A program made the translations under genes and the position numbers. Positions 36,339 to 47,365 of a DNA stretch of 52,549 bases are shown piece by piece. Each line of letters starts with the position of its first letter. Within the stretch, counting starts at the first letter, position 1. The notes beneath the pieces were generated by a model. It was not told the origin of the DNA. It was given only the letters and a program-made list of their open reading frames with translations, and ran no database searches. This DNA comes from Nephromyces sp. MM_2019 (taxonomy: Eukaryota; Apicomplexa; Aconoidasida; Nephromycida). The stretch spans positions 1,962 through 54,510 of the forward strand of contig JADHZB010001410.1 in the NCBI GenBank assembly GCA_015657535.1, given 5' to 3'.

Positions 36339-38396
36339 CTTGGCAGCTTAGGTAGTTTATAGTCTGCACAAACACACACACACACAAACTAAAGCCTTTA
36401 GCAGAGGAATCAAATAGAAGAAGAAATCGTGTTAAATTCGCAAGAAATTACGAGTGATTGTGCCAATTTATCGTCTGACGAGAAGCAGAACTTTCAACAG
36501 CGAAAGCTTGAGGAAAACAAAAAATCAAAATATCAGACAAAGCAACTAATAAGCACACATTGCATAGGATTGCACACACGGTAATAAGCAGAATAATGAA
36601 AAAAGCATGAATTACGACAAAAAACACAGCAAAAACTGCTCATTAAGTTATTAAATAATGATATATCTCTTGAAGATAAAGTTTTTAATGTGAATACGCA
36701 TCAGCCATGAGAAGTTTTGTAGGAAATTCTATAATCGAGATACTTCGTAATGTTTAGAGGTAGATTTGTTTGCTTATAATCTTATGTACTTCTTGAATGT
36801 ATACAATTATTCTTATTATAGTCTTTTCTTATTTTAATATAAATAGAAAGATAAACTACCATCTCTAAAATAATATGCTCAGCTAACTCAAACACAAAGT
36901 GTTTAAGATAACGCATGTAACTTTCCAATTTGTACTTTAAAAGCGATGGAATCCCAAAAAAATATTTTTTTAAAAAGAAATATTTTGATAAGTAAGATCC
37001 ATTATTAGCATTAAATGTTGCCTATCTTTTTCGCCAAATTCTCCATTTATCAAAAGCCTTTACTTCAAGCGCAATTATGAGACTCACTCCGCAAATGAAA
37101 AAAACATGCTAATGCAGCCTAACCGTAGAAAATAATTGAGTTCTAAAGTTTTAGGAAATCCTCAAATTAAGATACTAAATCAAACAAGAAACAATACACA
37201 TTTTGTTGTTACTACTTTAATGAAAAATTTATCTCGGAACTTTATTTCCAGACGTCTATACACTTGCAGTGTATCTAATAAAGAATTTTAAAATTAAGAC
37301 ACTGCCTTTTAAGTATAAAGTACAAAGCGGCTGATTCATAGTATAAGCTGCCAAACTCCCTAAAATAAGCGAATCATCAGTTAAGAATACAGATGAGAGC
37401 GACTGAAAATTAGCTGGGAAGAAACGGGTTCAGCTATAGATCTACACCAGCAAGAACAATTAATGAGAGGTTTCAAATCTCTAAATTATTACTGCGAAAA
37501 TAAGCCACGCAGAATCATGCGTCTACAATAAGCAGCTAAGGATTTCATCAGGAATTTTCGTCGCCAATAACAAACACACAGCACCATAAAACACTTGCAT
37601 GCGAAACATGACAGCAAAAGGTGTCTTTGGAAGAAGCACAGAAAGTTCATAGTTCAGGCAACAAGAGCTTCAAGCTGCAGTAACAAACAATCACAGTCAA
37701 AGCTATCCATGCATCTAGGTCATATCACAATACCGACCCAGAAAAAATGCAAACCCATTAGGAAAACAACATATAAAAAAATTGAAGCAGTATATATAGA
37801 AGAAGAGGGCGTTCGCTCCTACGAGTTTTCCAGTTGAGTTCCTTTGGGACTTTACAAGTCAAGAATGCAGTATGGCAGAAGCTACTCAAAATCCCCGGCT
37901 CAGTCGGGAAGATACAAACCGCAGATCAACGTATAGACAAGTTGCAGATCAACATGTAGGGCTTTTGTTGGTAACAAAATGGTTTTCGAAAACTCAATTA
38001 CTGTCTGCCTTGTGGTTCCTTTCTCTGTCTATGAGAGCAATGTAGAAGCTGCAAATCAAGATATAGCTCTTTGTTCGTAACAAAAACTCTTGTGAAAACA
38101 AAATTGCCGACTGCCGTGTGGTTCCTTTCTTTATGAAAGTGGACAATGTAGGCAAACTTCTGCTTACCTGTCGTCAAAGGAAGCTGTCCCAAGTTCAGGA
38201 TCGTAGGTTAAGCAGTTTTAGACGTCTGATAAAACGAAACGCAACATCAATATGAGCAATTAGACAAGAACCAAGGAGAAGCCTCACTAATTTCAAGATT
38301 GACACCCAATGAAAGATTAGATGCTTAATACAGCGGGCTGCCGCGCTGGTTCATACTGCAGTTATCACGTGTTACTAGATGTCAAGGCACAACTAG
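36339..38396. other. CCT3 upstream region with an imperfect tandem duplication
   Basis: No exon could be supported. The sequence just upstream of the CCT3 start contains a short CA tract (36368-36385) and is otherwise AT-rich. At about 37938-38045 and 38050-38150 two segments of roughly 105 bp are diverged direct repeats sharing TAACAAAA, GACTGCC/TCTGCC, TGTGGTTCCTTTCT and CAATGTAG. Confidence 0.5.
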
Positions 38397-39182
38397 ATGA
38401 TATGTAGACTTCGCTCATTCGCGCTGGGGCTGTTGTCCATCTCAATTTTTGGGGTCGTTGAAGTCGATTCAACAGCAGAAGTGAAGGAGCCATCCTCCTC
38501 TACGTTGCAACTTTTAGCGCAGCGTGGGGGACGACCTGGCTGCTAGCGCGGAGTTTAGCGTCATATCTGCAAACACCAGGACTGGGCACGACACGGTGCT
38601 GGCGACCCTGCGCGATTGCTGCGCAGAGTGTATGTTTTGTGACCTCTGCAGCACCAGATACATGATAGCCCTCTACTCAAGGGTAGAAGAAAGTAGAAAA
38701 ACAATTATAGGCATTGCTTTGATTTTCAATGTTAATTATTTACTGAATGAAATTTGCTGTGCTTCGCTTTATGCTTCATTCTCTAGCAACAGAATATCCC
38801 AGTAATAAAAGCTCGGGTGCACGAAGTTTAAAGTAATCGATTAGGGGCGTCACACATCGTAGATTAGTGCAATTCAAACGATCGTCAAGGGGCCTGGCCC
38901 AATTTCGAATTTAATGCCTTGCGATTATTTCGGCGCAGATGTTTTGGGACATTAAAAATATTTGAGGCATGCAGTTTCTACAAGAAAAGTTTAGATTCCT
39001 TCAAGGGAGAGAGTGAAACCGCTCGCGCGTTGCTTTTCATTTGTTCGGTGAAATCGCTTTGCACCCAGTTTTCTTTTTTGCTCTATGTTTATACAGTAAC
39101 TGTTGATTTCAGGTGTCCCGTAGATTCTGATGATTTCAGGTGTGCTATAGACTCTGGAGATTTCAAATGCGCGAGGGGATGA
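38397..39182 (+). CDS. Tentative secreted Cys-rich protein
   Basis: ATG at 38397 encodes MICRLRSFALGLLSISIFG, a good signal peptide, in a locally GC-richer stretch. A small intron (58-66 nt, ending CTTTTAG) would join phase 0 to 38518-38682, encoding RSVGDDLAASAEF, then LRDCCAECMFCDLCSTRY, a dense Cys cluster with three-residue spacing faintly like PAN/apple modules. The donor is TCAAGG|GTAGAA. A last exon after TTTATACAG encodes a ninefold-spaced motif (DFRCPVDSD, DFRCAIDSG, DFKCARG) and stops TGA at 39180-39182. An intermediate exon (SFYKKSLDSFKGESETARAL) is possible, but its phase does not fit the first donor. The intron structure is therefore unproven, and without splicing the signal-peptide frame ends after 49 codons. 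Apicomplexan secreted or surface proteins often look like this, which is context only. Confidence 0.35.
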
Positions 39183-42100
39183 GGATTTAGCAGGCTAATT
39201 TTCAGCACTCGATAAGATACAAAGAATCAAGCCATTGGACTAGAAAAATGGAGAATTTCAATAATAAAGTGAGGGACGCAAAGCGCAAAATCGGCGCTGG
39301 AACACACCTTGCTCATCAAAAACAAATTTTACTGCTGGATGCCTGCACGTACTGTTGGTAGAGCATGTCTTACTACGTTGGTAGGTGTGAAGTCGCATAA
39401 TCCTTTGTGGCTTTCTAGATTGAACTTTCTCCTTCAACAAGCTCTTCAGCGTTTGTACATTGCGGCTTAAGCGCACATTAAGTCAAGGCAAGGGTGAAAT
39501 TTTATCTATCCAGTACGTAAAGGTAACTTACATATGATGTGTGCTAGCATGAGTCTGGGCCGCAATGGCAAGTTTAACGATCTTTTTCTTCGTGTGTAAA
39601 TACTACCGGCGGTTACAGTGGTGTAGATAAGCGCTATTAGAGAAATATATATACCGAATTTTATACTGTGCAATATTTATCTGGAATCTGCTGATGCCCG
39701 AACTGTATCCCTAATTCCCGTAAAGCTTCACAGTCTTTAAAAAAAGCCCATAAAAAATGGTATATTTTTATGGCAAAACACACCGTGCTCGACCTTCAAA
39801 TTAGCCGGGCATATAGACTAAATGGCAATATACGGGGATATAGCCCGCTGGTTTATTCTACACAATTTTCAGTGTTAATTTCCTGCAAGAAAAGCGTACC
39901 TAAGTCAAAACAATTACCCATAATCCAGCATAGCACTATCTGAACGACCAGAGATGCAGAAAATGTATGAAATTTTTAGGCTCCTACTATGTAACTGATG
40001 CTGATACTCTAATATGACTATTTGTTTAGCAAGTTCCTGTCAGAAGCTCGTGTTGCAGCCTCAAAAAGCTGTCACAAAGCTATAAAGATAGTTCCATCAC
40101 TCCTTTCCTGGACATTAAAACTTCCCTTATAAAGCTCACAAGGCTATAGCCAGTTAAGCGCTTAGCGAGGTATTGCGATTGTCTTGAGAGTAAAGGGAGT
40201 AACTGCTTTCTAAATACCATAACTTTCTCAAAATACAATTTCTTATCATCTGAAATGGTTATAAAATTTCCCATCTATACATAAACTTGTGATCTACTGC
40301 TGAAGAGTAAGTATACCTTCCTAAAGCTCATGCAGGGAGTATATTTATATTGTCTTTATCCATAGGCTTTTTGGATCTACATTCAATAGTTAAAAGAAAT
40401 ATCCTGTAAAAAATGCTTTAGAAAATACTTATACAATCAAAGGAAATAAAATAATGAAGCACGCTTATTTCGCCAAACGTGGAAGACTCAGATTTAGAAC
40501 CTCTGCATCAAGGCATGCAACTTCTTCAGTTCAACAGCTACTGATGAAAGCTGCAAGATAAGACGCGTATATAATCTTAGCAATGTAAATAATACCTATT
40601 ACGCAATGTGTTTCTTCTCAATTTTCACAATTTCGATGGCAATCCTGGTTTTAAAAAGTCAAGCTTTGCTGCTTATAGCTTTCCCTTCTAGCTTATATAT
40701 TTTGCAATATAGATAAGCTATGCCTTGCTAAAAACGGCGGCCCTTGTAAATATTCGCTCAAGATAGCAGATTATTGGTGCCTTACGAAGGCCAATCCATT
40801 TGATGCCTTTAACGAATAACTTGCTTGTGAGGTACTATAGGTTGTGGAATGATAACGACATCAAAAGGTGCTATGCCCAAGCTATTGCAAACACCGTACT
40901 ACCATGCCTTAGAAGAAAACTCACGCTGTTAGAGAGGCGTTAGCGTCGTAGCTCAGCACTATTTGCTAGCCGCCATAATATTATCCGACAGCACTTCAAA
41001 AGTTAAATAATATTATTGTGGAAGATTGTGGTGCAGAAAAACTGGTCTCTCTCTTCAGGAAGAACCAATTCAAAGGGAGCAGCCAGAAAACGTAGCTTTC
41101 ATCCCAATTCTACGAATTTCTACCCAAACTACTACTCAACGTTTATTGAAGCAATTCAGCTAGGGCAAAAATTTCCATAACGTTTCAAAACTAGGCTCAA
41201 ATAAAATTAACCTCCGGAAAGGAACATCACAGGAAGTAAAGAACAGAATAAAGAAGCCTCAACTGCTATAATTAGCGCTCTTATAGTCTGCCTTTATAAT
41301 ATAGTTCTTTCTTTCTTAGTGGTAAAATCAAGTTAAAGCAATACCTTTCATTATAAACACATAGGCTTTGCAATCAATATGAATCTTGCAGGTGTATCAG
41401 ACACATTAAACCTATTTTTACGTTTAATATGATTAGCGTTACACAATAACCATGCTATGAAGGTCAATCACGGTAACAAATGCAAAACCATTAGAGTATA
41501 GCATTTGCAGCGGGTAATACAGACTCTAATGACTACGCAGACGCAAAGTGAATTTAACACTATAGAATGATATAATGCTGGTGATAATTCCTTATAAGCA
41601 AGGAAGCGTAGACAAGGTAAATATCGCAAATGCTTTCATCCTAACCACTTAGAAGCCGGCAAAATATGTGGCATAACTTAACAAAAGCCGCGGAATTCCA
41701 AACAGAGTCAAATTAAGGGACTCAGGGCTTTGAATGTTTGAACTAGGATATCTTAGATCGTTGTAACAAAATCACTAGTGAAAGAAGCAAACAAATTGCC
41801 AAGCTGCCGAGTAAAAAGCAGCTGATGATAACATAAACACGAAACTAACTGAAAATCAAAGTTGAGAAAGCCTGAATTATATTATTAGGCTTTAGAAAAC
41901 AGAGGCTCAATTTTAAAAATACAAAAGCAGTTTCACAGTCATGAAACTGAGGCCAAATATTTCCATTTGAAACTAACAAAAAATTACAGTAACTGCAGTC
42001 CTGTCTAACACAAACAAGCGAATAAAACCAACACTGCACAGCATCGTGATATCTCAACACAGCAATTATCGAATTTAATAAAATAACTAGAACTAATTAC

Positions 42101-42184
42101 CAATTAATGGTATAGAATGAAAATTATGTTTCACAAAAATGCTTGTATGTAGCACTTACACAATAAAACGCGTGCTTTTTTATC
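39183..42184. other. Region with two possible minus-strand exons, otherwise empty
   Basis: A minus frame at 39476-39258 (KSLLKEKVQSRKPQRIMRL, then VKFVFDEQ with donor G|GTGTGT) has reasonable composition but no start or family. A second at about 40262-40080, after the acceptor CCATTTCAG, encodes FRKQLLPLLSRQSQYLAKRL and ends in TAG. They may be exons of a small unrecognised minus-strand gene. The rest, to the ARGLU1 stop, is AT-rich with no visible gene. Confidence 0.3.
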
Positions 42185-43522
42185 TTAAAAAGAATTGCCA
42201 AGCTTGAAAGCAAGTTTCTCTCGCTTCACTTTACTTTTCAAAGTTATTCCATTGGTATCATCGTAATTACTATCTGGAGACTCATGAGAATTAATCGCTT
42301 TTCTTTTTTCATCAAGCAACTTCTTCCTGCGATCCTCCTCTCTTGCTAATTGCATTCGCTGCAGTTCTTGGAGGCGTTCTTCATCAGCCTTCGCTTGAAT
42401 TTCAGCTAATCTCTGCTGCTCCAGACGAACCTTCCGCTCATTCTCAGCCATAATATCTTCCAGTTGCCTTTGGGACTGCTTTTCTTCCTCTTCTTTCCGC
42501 TTAAAATCTTCCAGAATCTTTCTCTTCTCCAATTCAATACTAGTTTTAACCTCGGCTACCCGCTTTTCCCGCTCCTGTTCCACTAAGGCTTCTATTCTTT
42601 CTTGAAACGAAGCAGATTGCATAATTTCCTGTAACTTCTTCTGGATCTCTTCCTCTACCCTTTTTTTTACCTCATTCTCAATTAATCTTTCTGTTATACT
42701 TTGTTCGCTGGAAGTGTTACCACCCTGGTTTGAAATCGCCGTGGCCTCAGAATCCTTGGTGGACTTGTCTTTTTGACTTGATTGCCAAGATTTCGTGCTG
42801 TGACCTGCTACCTTTGAAAAACCGGACCCGTCAGAGCGAGTAGTTTCGGAAGCCAAAACGGTACCAGAGGGCCGACCAGCCGTAGAGCAAGCTTCACTGA
42901 AACCGCCAATCTTGCCACTTTTTGATAGATGGCCGGAAACAGCAGAAGGGGAAGTGTTAGCTGCGGAAATTTCATCACCTTCTACTGTATTAGCTGTATC
43001 TGCAGGAGCGGCAGCGCCACCCAATGCTTCCGGCCCTGAACCGCCTATCTCAATTATGTTCTTTGTACTGTGAAGTCTTCGTCGAGCACTGTGAGAGAAA
43101 TCATCGTCTGATGAGCTACCATCATACGACTTTCCCGTGGGGGGCCGGCGCCTTCGAGAGCGATAGTGATGGGGCGATTCCGCTCCTCGACGCCTTCTAT
43201 CCCGGCTTCGGTAATTCGAAATGGAGCGGCGATAAGCTCCACTGTATCCGTCTCTGTTAATTGAGACAGAGGAAACCGAGGAATTATATGACGATCCCCT
43301 CCTTTCTCTATCCCGTCGGCTCCGTCGATAGTAAGCTGGAGGTGGGGAGCGCGATTCTCTGCCCTTTGAAACCCTGGGAGACCTGCCGGCACCCCGATGA
43401 GAACGGTCTTCATGATGACGGCTCTTGTGATATCGAGAAGTCATCTGTGAAGGTGACCGCCTTGAGGAAGTGTGACGTCTATCGCCAAATGGCGCTGAAC
43501 CAAGACGAGGTGAAGAAGGCAT
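42185..43522 (-). CDS. ARGLU1: ARGLU1-like Arg/Glu-rich splicing co-factor
   Basis: Single exon, 445 residues, ATG at 43522 and TAA at 42187-42185. An in-frame stop lies upstream of the ATG. Residues 1-150 are Arg/Ser-rich with RS and RD-type dipeptides and His (SRYHKSRHHEDRSHR, RSRDRRRRG), typical of nuclear-speckle proteins. Residues 150-270 are Ser/Gly/Ala-rich linker. Residues about 275-405 form one long charged coiled coil (ERLIENEVKKRVEEEIQKK and on), matching the Glu/Arg-rich half of ARGLU1. The C-terminus KREKLAFKLGNSF parallels the conserved end of ARGLU1 (PKLSFSLK). ARGLU1 modulates alternative splicing and transcription with Mediator in animals; in protists the role is inferred. 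At 445 residues it is longer than the human protein (273), mainly in the linker. The gene lacks introns, unlike CCT3. Confidence 0.8.
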   Translation of the reverse strand: MPSSPRLGSAPFGDRRHTSSRRSPSQMTSRYHKSRHHEDRSHRGAGRSPRVSKGRESRSPPPAYYRRSRRDRERRGSSYNSSVSSVSINRDGYSGAYRRSISNYRSRDRRRRGAESPHHYRSRRRRPPTGKSYDGSSSDDDFSHSARRRLHSTKNIIEIGGSGPEALGGAAAPADTANTVEGDEISAANTSPSAVSGHLSKSGKIGGFSEACSTAGRPSGTVLASETTRSDGSGFSKVAGHSTKSWQSSQKDKSTKDSEATAISNQGGNTSSEQSITERLIENEVKKRVEEEIQKKLQEIMQSASFQERIEALVEQEREKRVAEVKTSIELEKRKILEDFKRKEEEEKQSQRQLEDIMAENERKVRLEQQRLAEIQAKADEERLQELQRMQLAREEDRRKKLLDEKRKAINSHESPDSNYDDTNGITLKSKVKREKLAFKLGNSF

Positions 43523-46097
43523 CTTTAAACCATACGCGAATGTTTAAAAACGTCGCATTTACCGTACACCGCATTCCTTACCCATCATTGTGCAAGCATG
43601 TAAGGAGCTTTAGGTGGTGAGAACGGACAAAGGAAGATTTCTTCTGCTTCAGATGTAGTGGAACGACCCCAAGCCACCTCCAATTACTGCCTCCACCGTG
43701 ATCTCGCCAAAGAAATCATAGAATCAGATCCGACACAATGCTATGTTGGACTTGTAGCATAGGCTTTTTTGAAGGAGATAGCATCGGTAGCTCCGCAACT
43801 CACTAGTATATGCCGAAGTGAGTTTGACATGTTGCGCGGTTTCTCCCTGCAGTCAATTACTCAATGCCAAATCGTTCTGCGGTACAAATGCCATTGGGCC
43901 GCGCCGGCCTGGTTACGATTGTTGGGCACTACCAACTCATAGCACCCGTCCACTAGTACCTTCATACCGTATTTGAGGGCGTGTGTGTTACCGTACGTGT
44001 GTGGGGCTCATTCATAGCAACGAATAAGCCAGCAAAGAGGAGTACTAGTTCAGGAAACATGCAAAGTCTTTTGTACGCAAGGAAAAATCACACAGAAAAA
44101 TAAACTAGGAGCCTAATCCCTTGGAATGCATCCGCATGCCATGCTAATTGCTTTTATTTCTTGTTTTTTTCAATTACAGTTCCTGTTCCAGTTTTGGTAT
44201 CAAACCCTGCAATTTCTGCAAGGATGTGTCATCCAGATGCAGTGCAGACCACTGGGATGAGCAAGCATATGCAATATGACAAAGCGTCATCAAAAAAACG
44301 TATAGATGCTAGTAGCTACTACACTGCATGTAATCTGGGCAACCTCCGCGATTTTATCATCTGCGTACACACCCCCAAGCGTTTGCACGCCTTAGCTTAA
44401 GACGTTGAAAGAGTCGGAAGCGGCTTTATATCGCAAAATTTTTATGAAAGAATTTCCCTAGAGAACTAAAGTATTCACGAATTATAGAAACATCAGGCAA
44501 TACTTTTCAATACCCAATTAGAGCCATGAAAAATCCTAGCAAAATAAAGGCTACAGAAAACTCGCGCTGAAGCCCATCGGGAATTGCTATCGATAGTTTT
44601 ATTCCATCGGCAACATAGTAACTGATATGCTTTGAGTTTCAGGGAAAAAGTCTTCTTGAGTTTCAGCAGAAACGTAGAAATGACATCGAACATGATAAAA
44701 GAAGATATATACTAACATCTCTGGATAGTGCCTGGAAATCGGTGCTGGAATACTTTATGATTTGATATATATGTTTGACTTCCTGATATATATGACTATT
44801 CTAAACTTTTTGTGTTACAGTATTTAATTATACAGTGATTATCTCGAGGTCATGTAGATATTAAATTGCCGAGACATATGGCTCTATTAATTTGAGTCGC
44901 ATCTGCTCTTCAAGTTTTTTTGCGTTGTTCATCTTTTGTTCTTAAAGCAGCCCTTTGTACAATCATGGCAACCAGTTCGAGGAGGTTCTACCATGATTTC
45001 ATTTTTAAGACTTAGAAAATTAAAATGACAAAGGATTAAGAAAAAGCCAGAGAGTAACTTTCGATGGAATTATCAAATTGCGAAAAAAAGCTACTGAACT
45101 AGCTTGTCTTTAGGAGAAGATTTACGCTAAAATTTAATTTCTTTCATCATTGGATTTGAACAATCTAATGCGCATAAAATGCAAAAATCGTTAGGACTAA
45201 GCATCGTTATACTACCACTAGCAAGCTTTTTTGGAACAAATGAAATTTCTGCTGCGAGTGTGTGCGATAAATTCTCAAGAGTCCTCTGAATAGCAACGAA
45301 CTACAAAGGTACTTCATTGGTGTAATTTCTGTTTGACGTATAATTTGCCAACGAAGTTTAGTTTTTCAAAGTGTCATGGCAGTGTATGTACAAGGACAAA
45401 GAGCATCTAGTTAGATTAAACTGAGACAGAGTATCATAAAACCAGAATTCAAAGGAAAAATGCTCTAAATGTCTTACGAGCAACCCTAACTGATAAAGCA
45501 GGGAACGTATGCACATCTGGGCGGATAATACAAAGAAGAATAAATAAAGCTGCCCATATTTCAAAGAAATCATTAGATTTATAAATAGTGTTCGCCTAGC
45601 TTTTTTACGATGCTTTATTTCCACTTGTAGTGAAATTGAAAGACGATATTTAAACTGCATTTGCGGCGATCCATCAAAGTCATACATCCAACTAGCAAGC
45701 TGCCCATACGCATATCAAGAAGACCCCGATTATGAAACAAGTACAGAGGGACTTCATCATGCGTGACTAACCGTAAAACTATAAGCTTATTTGGATTTGC
45801 ACACACGGATATATGGGAAAGCTAATTTATATTAGATTTCACATTCGGACTCGTAAAATTTTCTACATTCTGTGAAAATAAAGAGCCTCGCTACTGCTTT
45901 AAGATTGTCATGAAAATTTTTAGGGTTCATAAATACTGGAGATGCTTCTGGAAACAATACACTGATAACTCACGCATCATAACTAGCAATAAACCGGCAG
46001 AATTTATTATTTGATTAGTTTTCATACGGCAAAAAGCCAATTATTACCCGCATAGACAGACTAGTCTCCTATTTCAGTTAAAATTTCAATCGCGAGG
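43523..46097. other. Divergent upstream region; one possible + strand exon
   Basis: This lies between the ARGLU1 start and the next + strand exons. After a strong acceptor (TTTTTTTCAATTACAG, 44180) a + frame encodes PVPVLVSNPAISARMCHPDA and continues to a possible donor at 44334 (GCAT|GTAATC). It may be an early exon of the gene at 46098-46658. No other exon was recognised; the remainder is AT-rich. Confidence 0.3.
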
Positions 46098-46658
46098 CTT
46101 TCACTTTTGAGAATGACCCCTTGCTCAGCGTATTACCGTGGAAAGAGCATTCGTGGAGCTGCACTTTCATCCAAATTGAAAGTTCGTCGCCCGCCTCTTC
46201 CTTCGAGGGCATTACCGGAGCCATACTTCCGTCGAAATCGAAAAAACATCATAGCCTACTATCCAGCGCTTTTACCCGCACAGAAAGACGCCAGCTTGAA
46301 ACAGTTTGCGGTGCTGTTAACGCCTCTAAACCGTGTTAAATACCTGCTATCCTTTGTTAGCCCATCAGCTTCTCACTGCATCGCAAATTTTTAAGCTTCA
46401 ATTCTCGGTACTGCCTATGCCTCCTTCTGCGTGTGTATCTACATGCCACACAAAGTCTTGTTGCAGATATAAAAAGAACAGGAATCTCCTAGGACAGGAG
46501 TTTACCTTTATCTTTATACCTCTCTCCTTCGCTTTGGTTTTGTTGACGGGGCAAGCTACTCAATCTTTACAAATAGCCCACAGCCTAATTCAAAAAGACC
46601 TCGGTCAGACGAATTTAATGGAGGGAAATTTCAGCCTTTGGGTAGCTTTAATAAGTAA
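46098..46658 (+). CDS. 3' exons of an unassigned + strand gene
   Basis: A GC-richer stretch from about 46098 to 46332 is open in a frame reading FTFENDPLLSVLPWKEHSWS ... SSAFTRTERRQLETVCG and ends at a donor AAACC|GTGTTA. The last exon starts either at 46493 or, after a better pyrimidine tract, at 46556. Both are in the matching phase. It encodes YSIFTNSPQPNSKRPRSDEF, then GGKFQPLGSFNK and TAA at 46656-46658. SKRPRSDEF looks like a basic nuclear-localisation cluster. I recognise no family. A competing frame over the first exon (RRPPLPSRALPEPYFRRN) is also open, so frame choice is not certain. The 5' end is unknown. Confidence 0.35.
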
Positions 46659-47365
46659 TTTTTTACCAACTCACCGTAATTCTCTGTGCTAGCTTACTGC
46701 GGGTGGGATGTTCAAAAAATGAAGAATTTTCGATATCTTCAAGCTTATATTGTTCAATGACTGCCAGATGGCATTTCTCAATGTGTGAAGTTGCAATACT
46801 CGGGACACTATCATTCCCAGCTGTGTTTGACGTCGCCTATGATTTACATTAATTTTCTTCTTCTGTTGATACTTTCTGGAGAACGGCCCAGCTGGCTGCA
46901 ATGGAAGGAAGTATCTGTGCCTTGTTCACTCGTATTAAGGTCTAGAGCCTTTTCAAAAGCTCGTCATCATGAATAGAGAAGAAGATACTGAGGGTCTCAA
47001 GGTGTTTATTATGTAGAGATAAAAGGGAGGAATGTCTGTTTCTTTCCTTATTTTTGGGATACGAACAGGATTACAACCGGAACTGGATGATGTTAGCCAG
47101 TTGTCTGCTCTGTAATTAACACTTTTGAATTGACTCTACTTTCTTTGCGAGAATTTCTCATATCTTCGCCTGTTTAAGAGCTAACGAATGAGTTAACAAA
47201 GATATATGATTGCCTCCACTAATTTGCAAAAGTTCTGATATCTTCGCCTGCTTCACCTATAAAAAGCCTCACAGGCACGTATCCTTCATCCTGGATGAAG
47301 CTGAAGCTTTAACGTAGAAAAACTTTGAGGCCCAGACTTCATCAAATGCCAACGAGCTGTTACTC
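46659..47365. other. Aquarius upstream region
   Basis: About 700 bp between the unassigned gene's stop and the proposed Aquarius ATG. It should contain the Aquarius promoter. A short frame at about 46890-46945 (LAAMEGSICALFTRIK before AAG|GTCTAG) looks exon-like but is isolated. An imperfect direct repeat (TCTGATATCTTCGCCTG / CTCATATCTTCGCCTG) occurs at about 47157-47172 and 47234-47250. Confidence 0.35.

Noticed and set aside
43024..43620. Overlapping frames on both strands within the ARGLU1 gene
   Set aside because: They are shadows of the RS-rich ARGLU1 reading frame, with no independent codon character or homology.
46689..46976. Frames on both strands upstream of Aquarius
   Set aside because: Several short frames look partly coding, but none has consistent start, splice sites or phase with neighbours.
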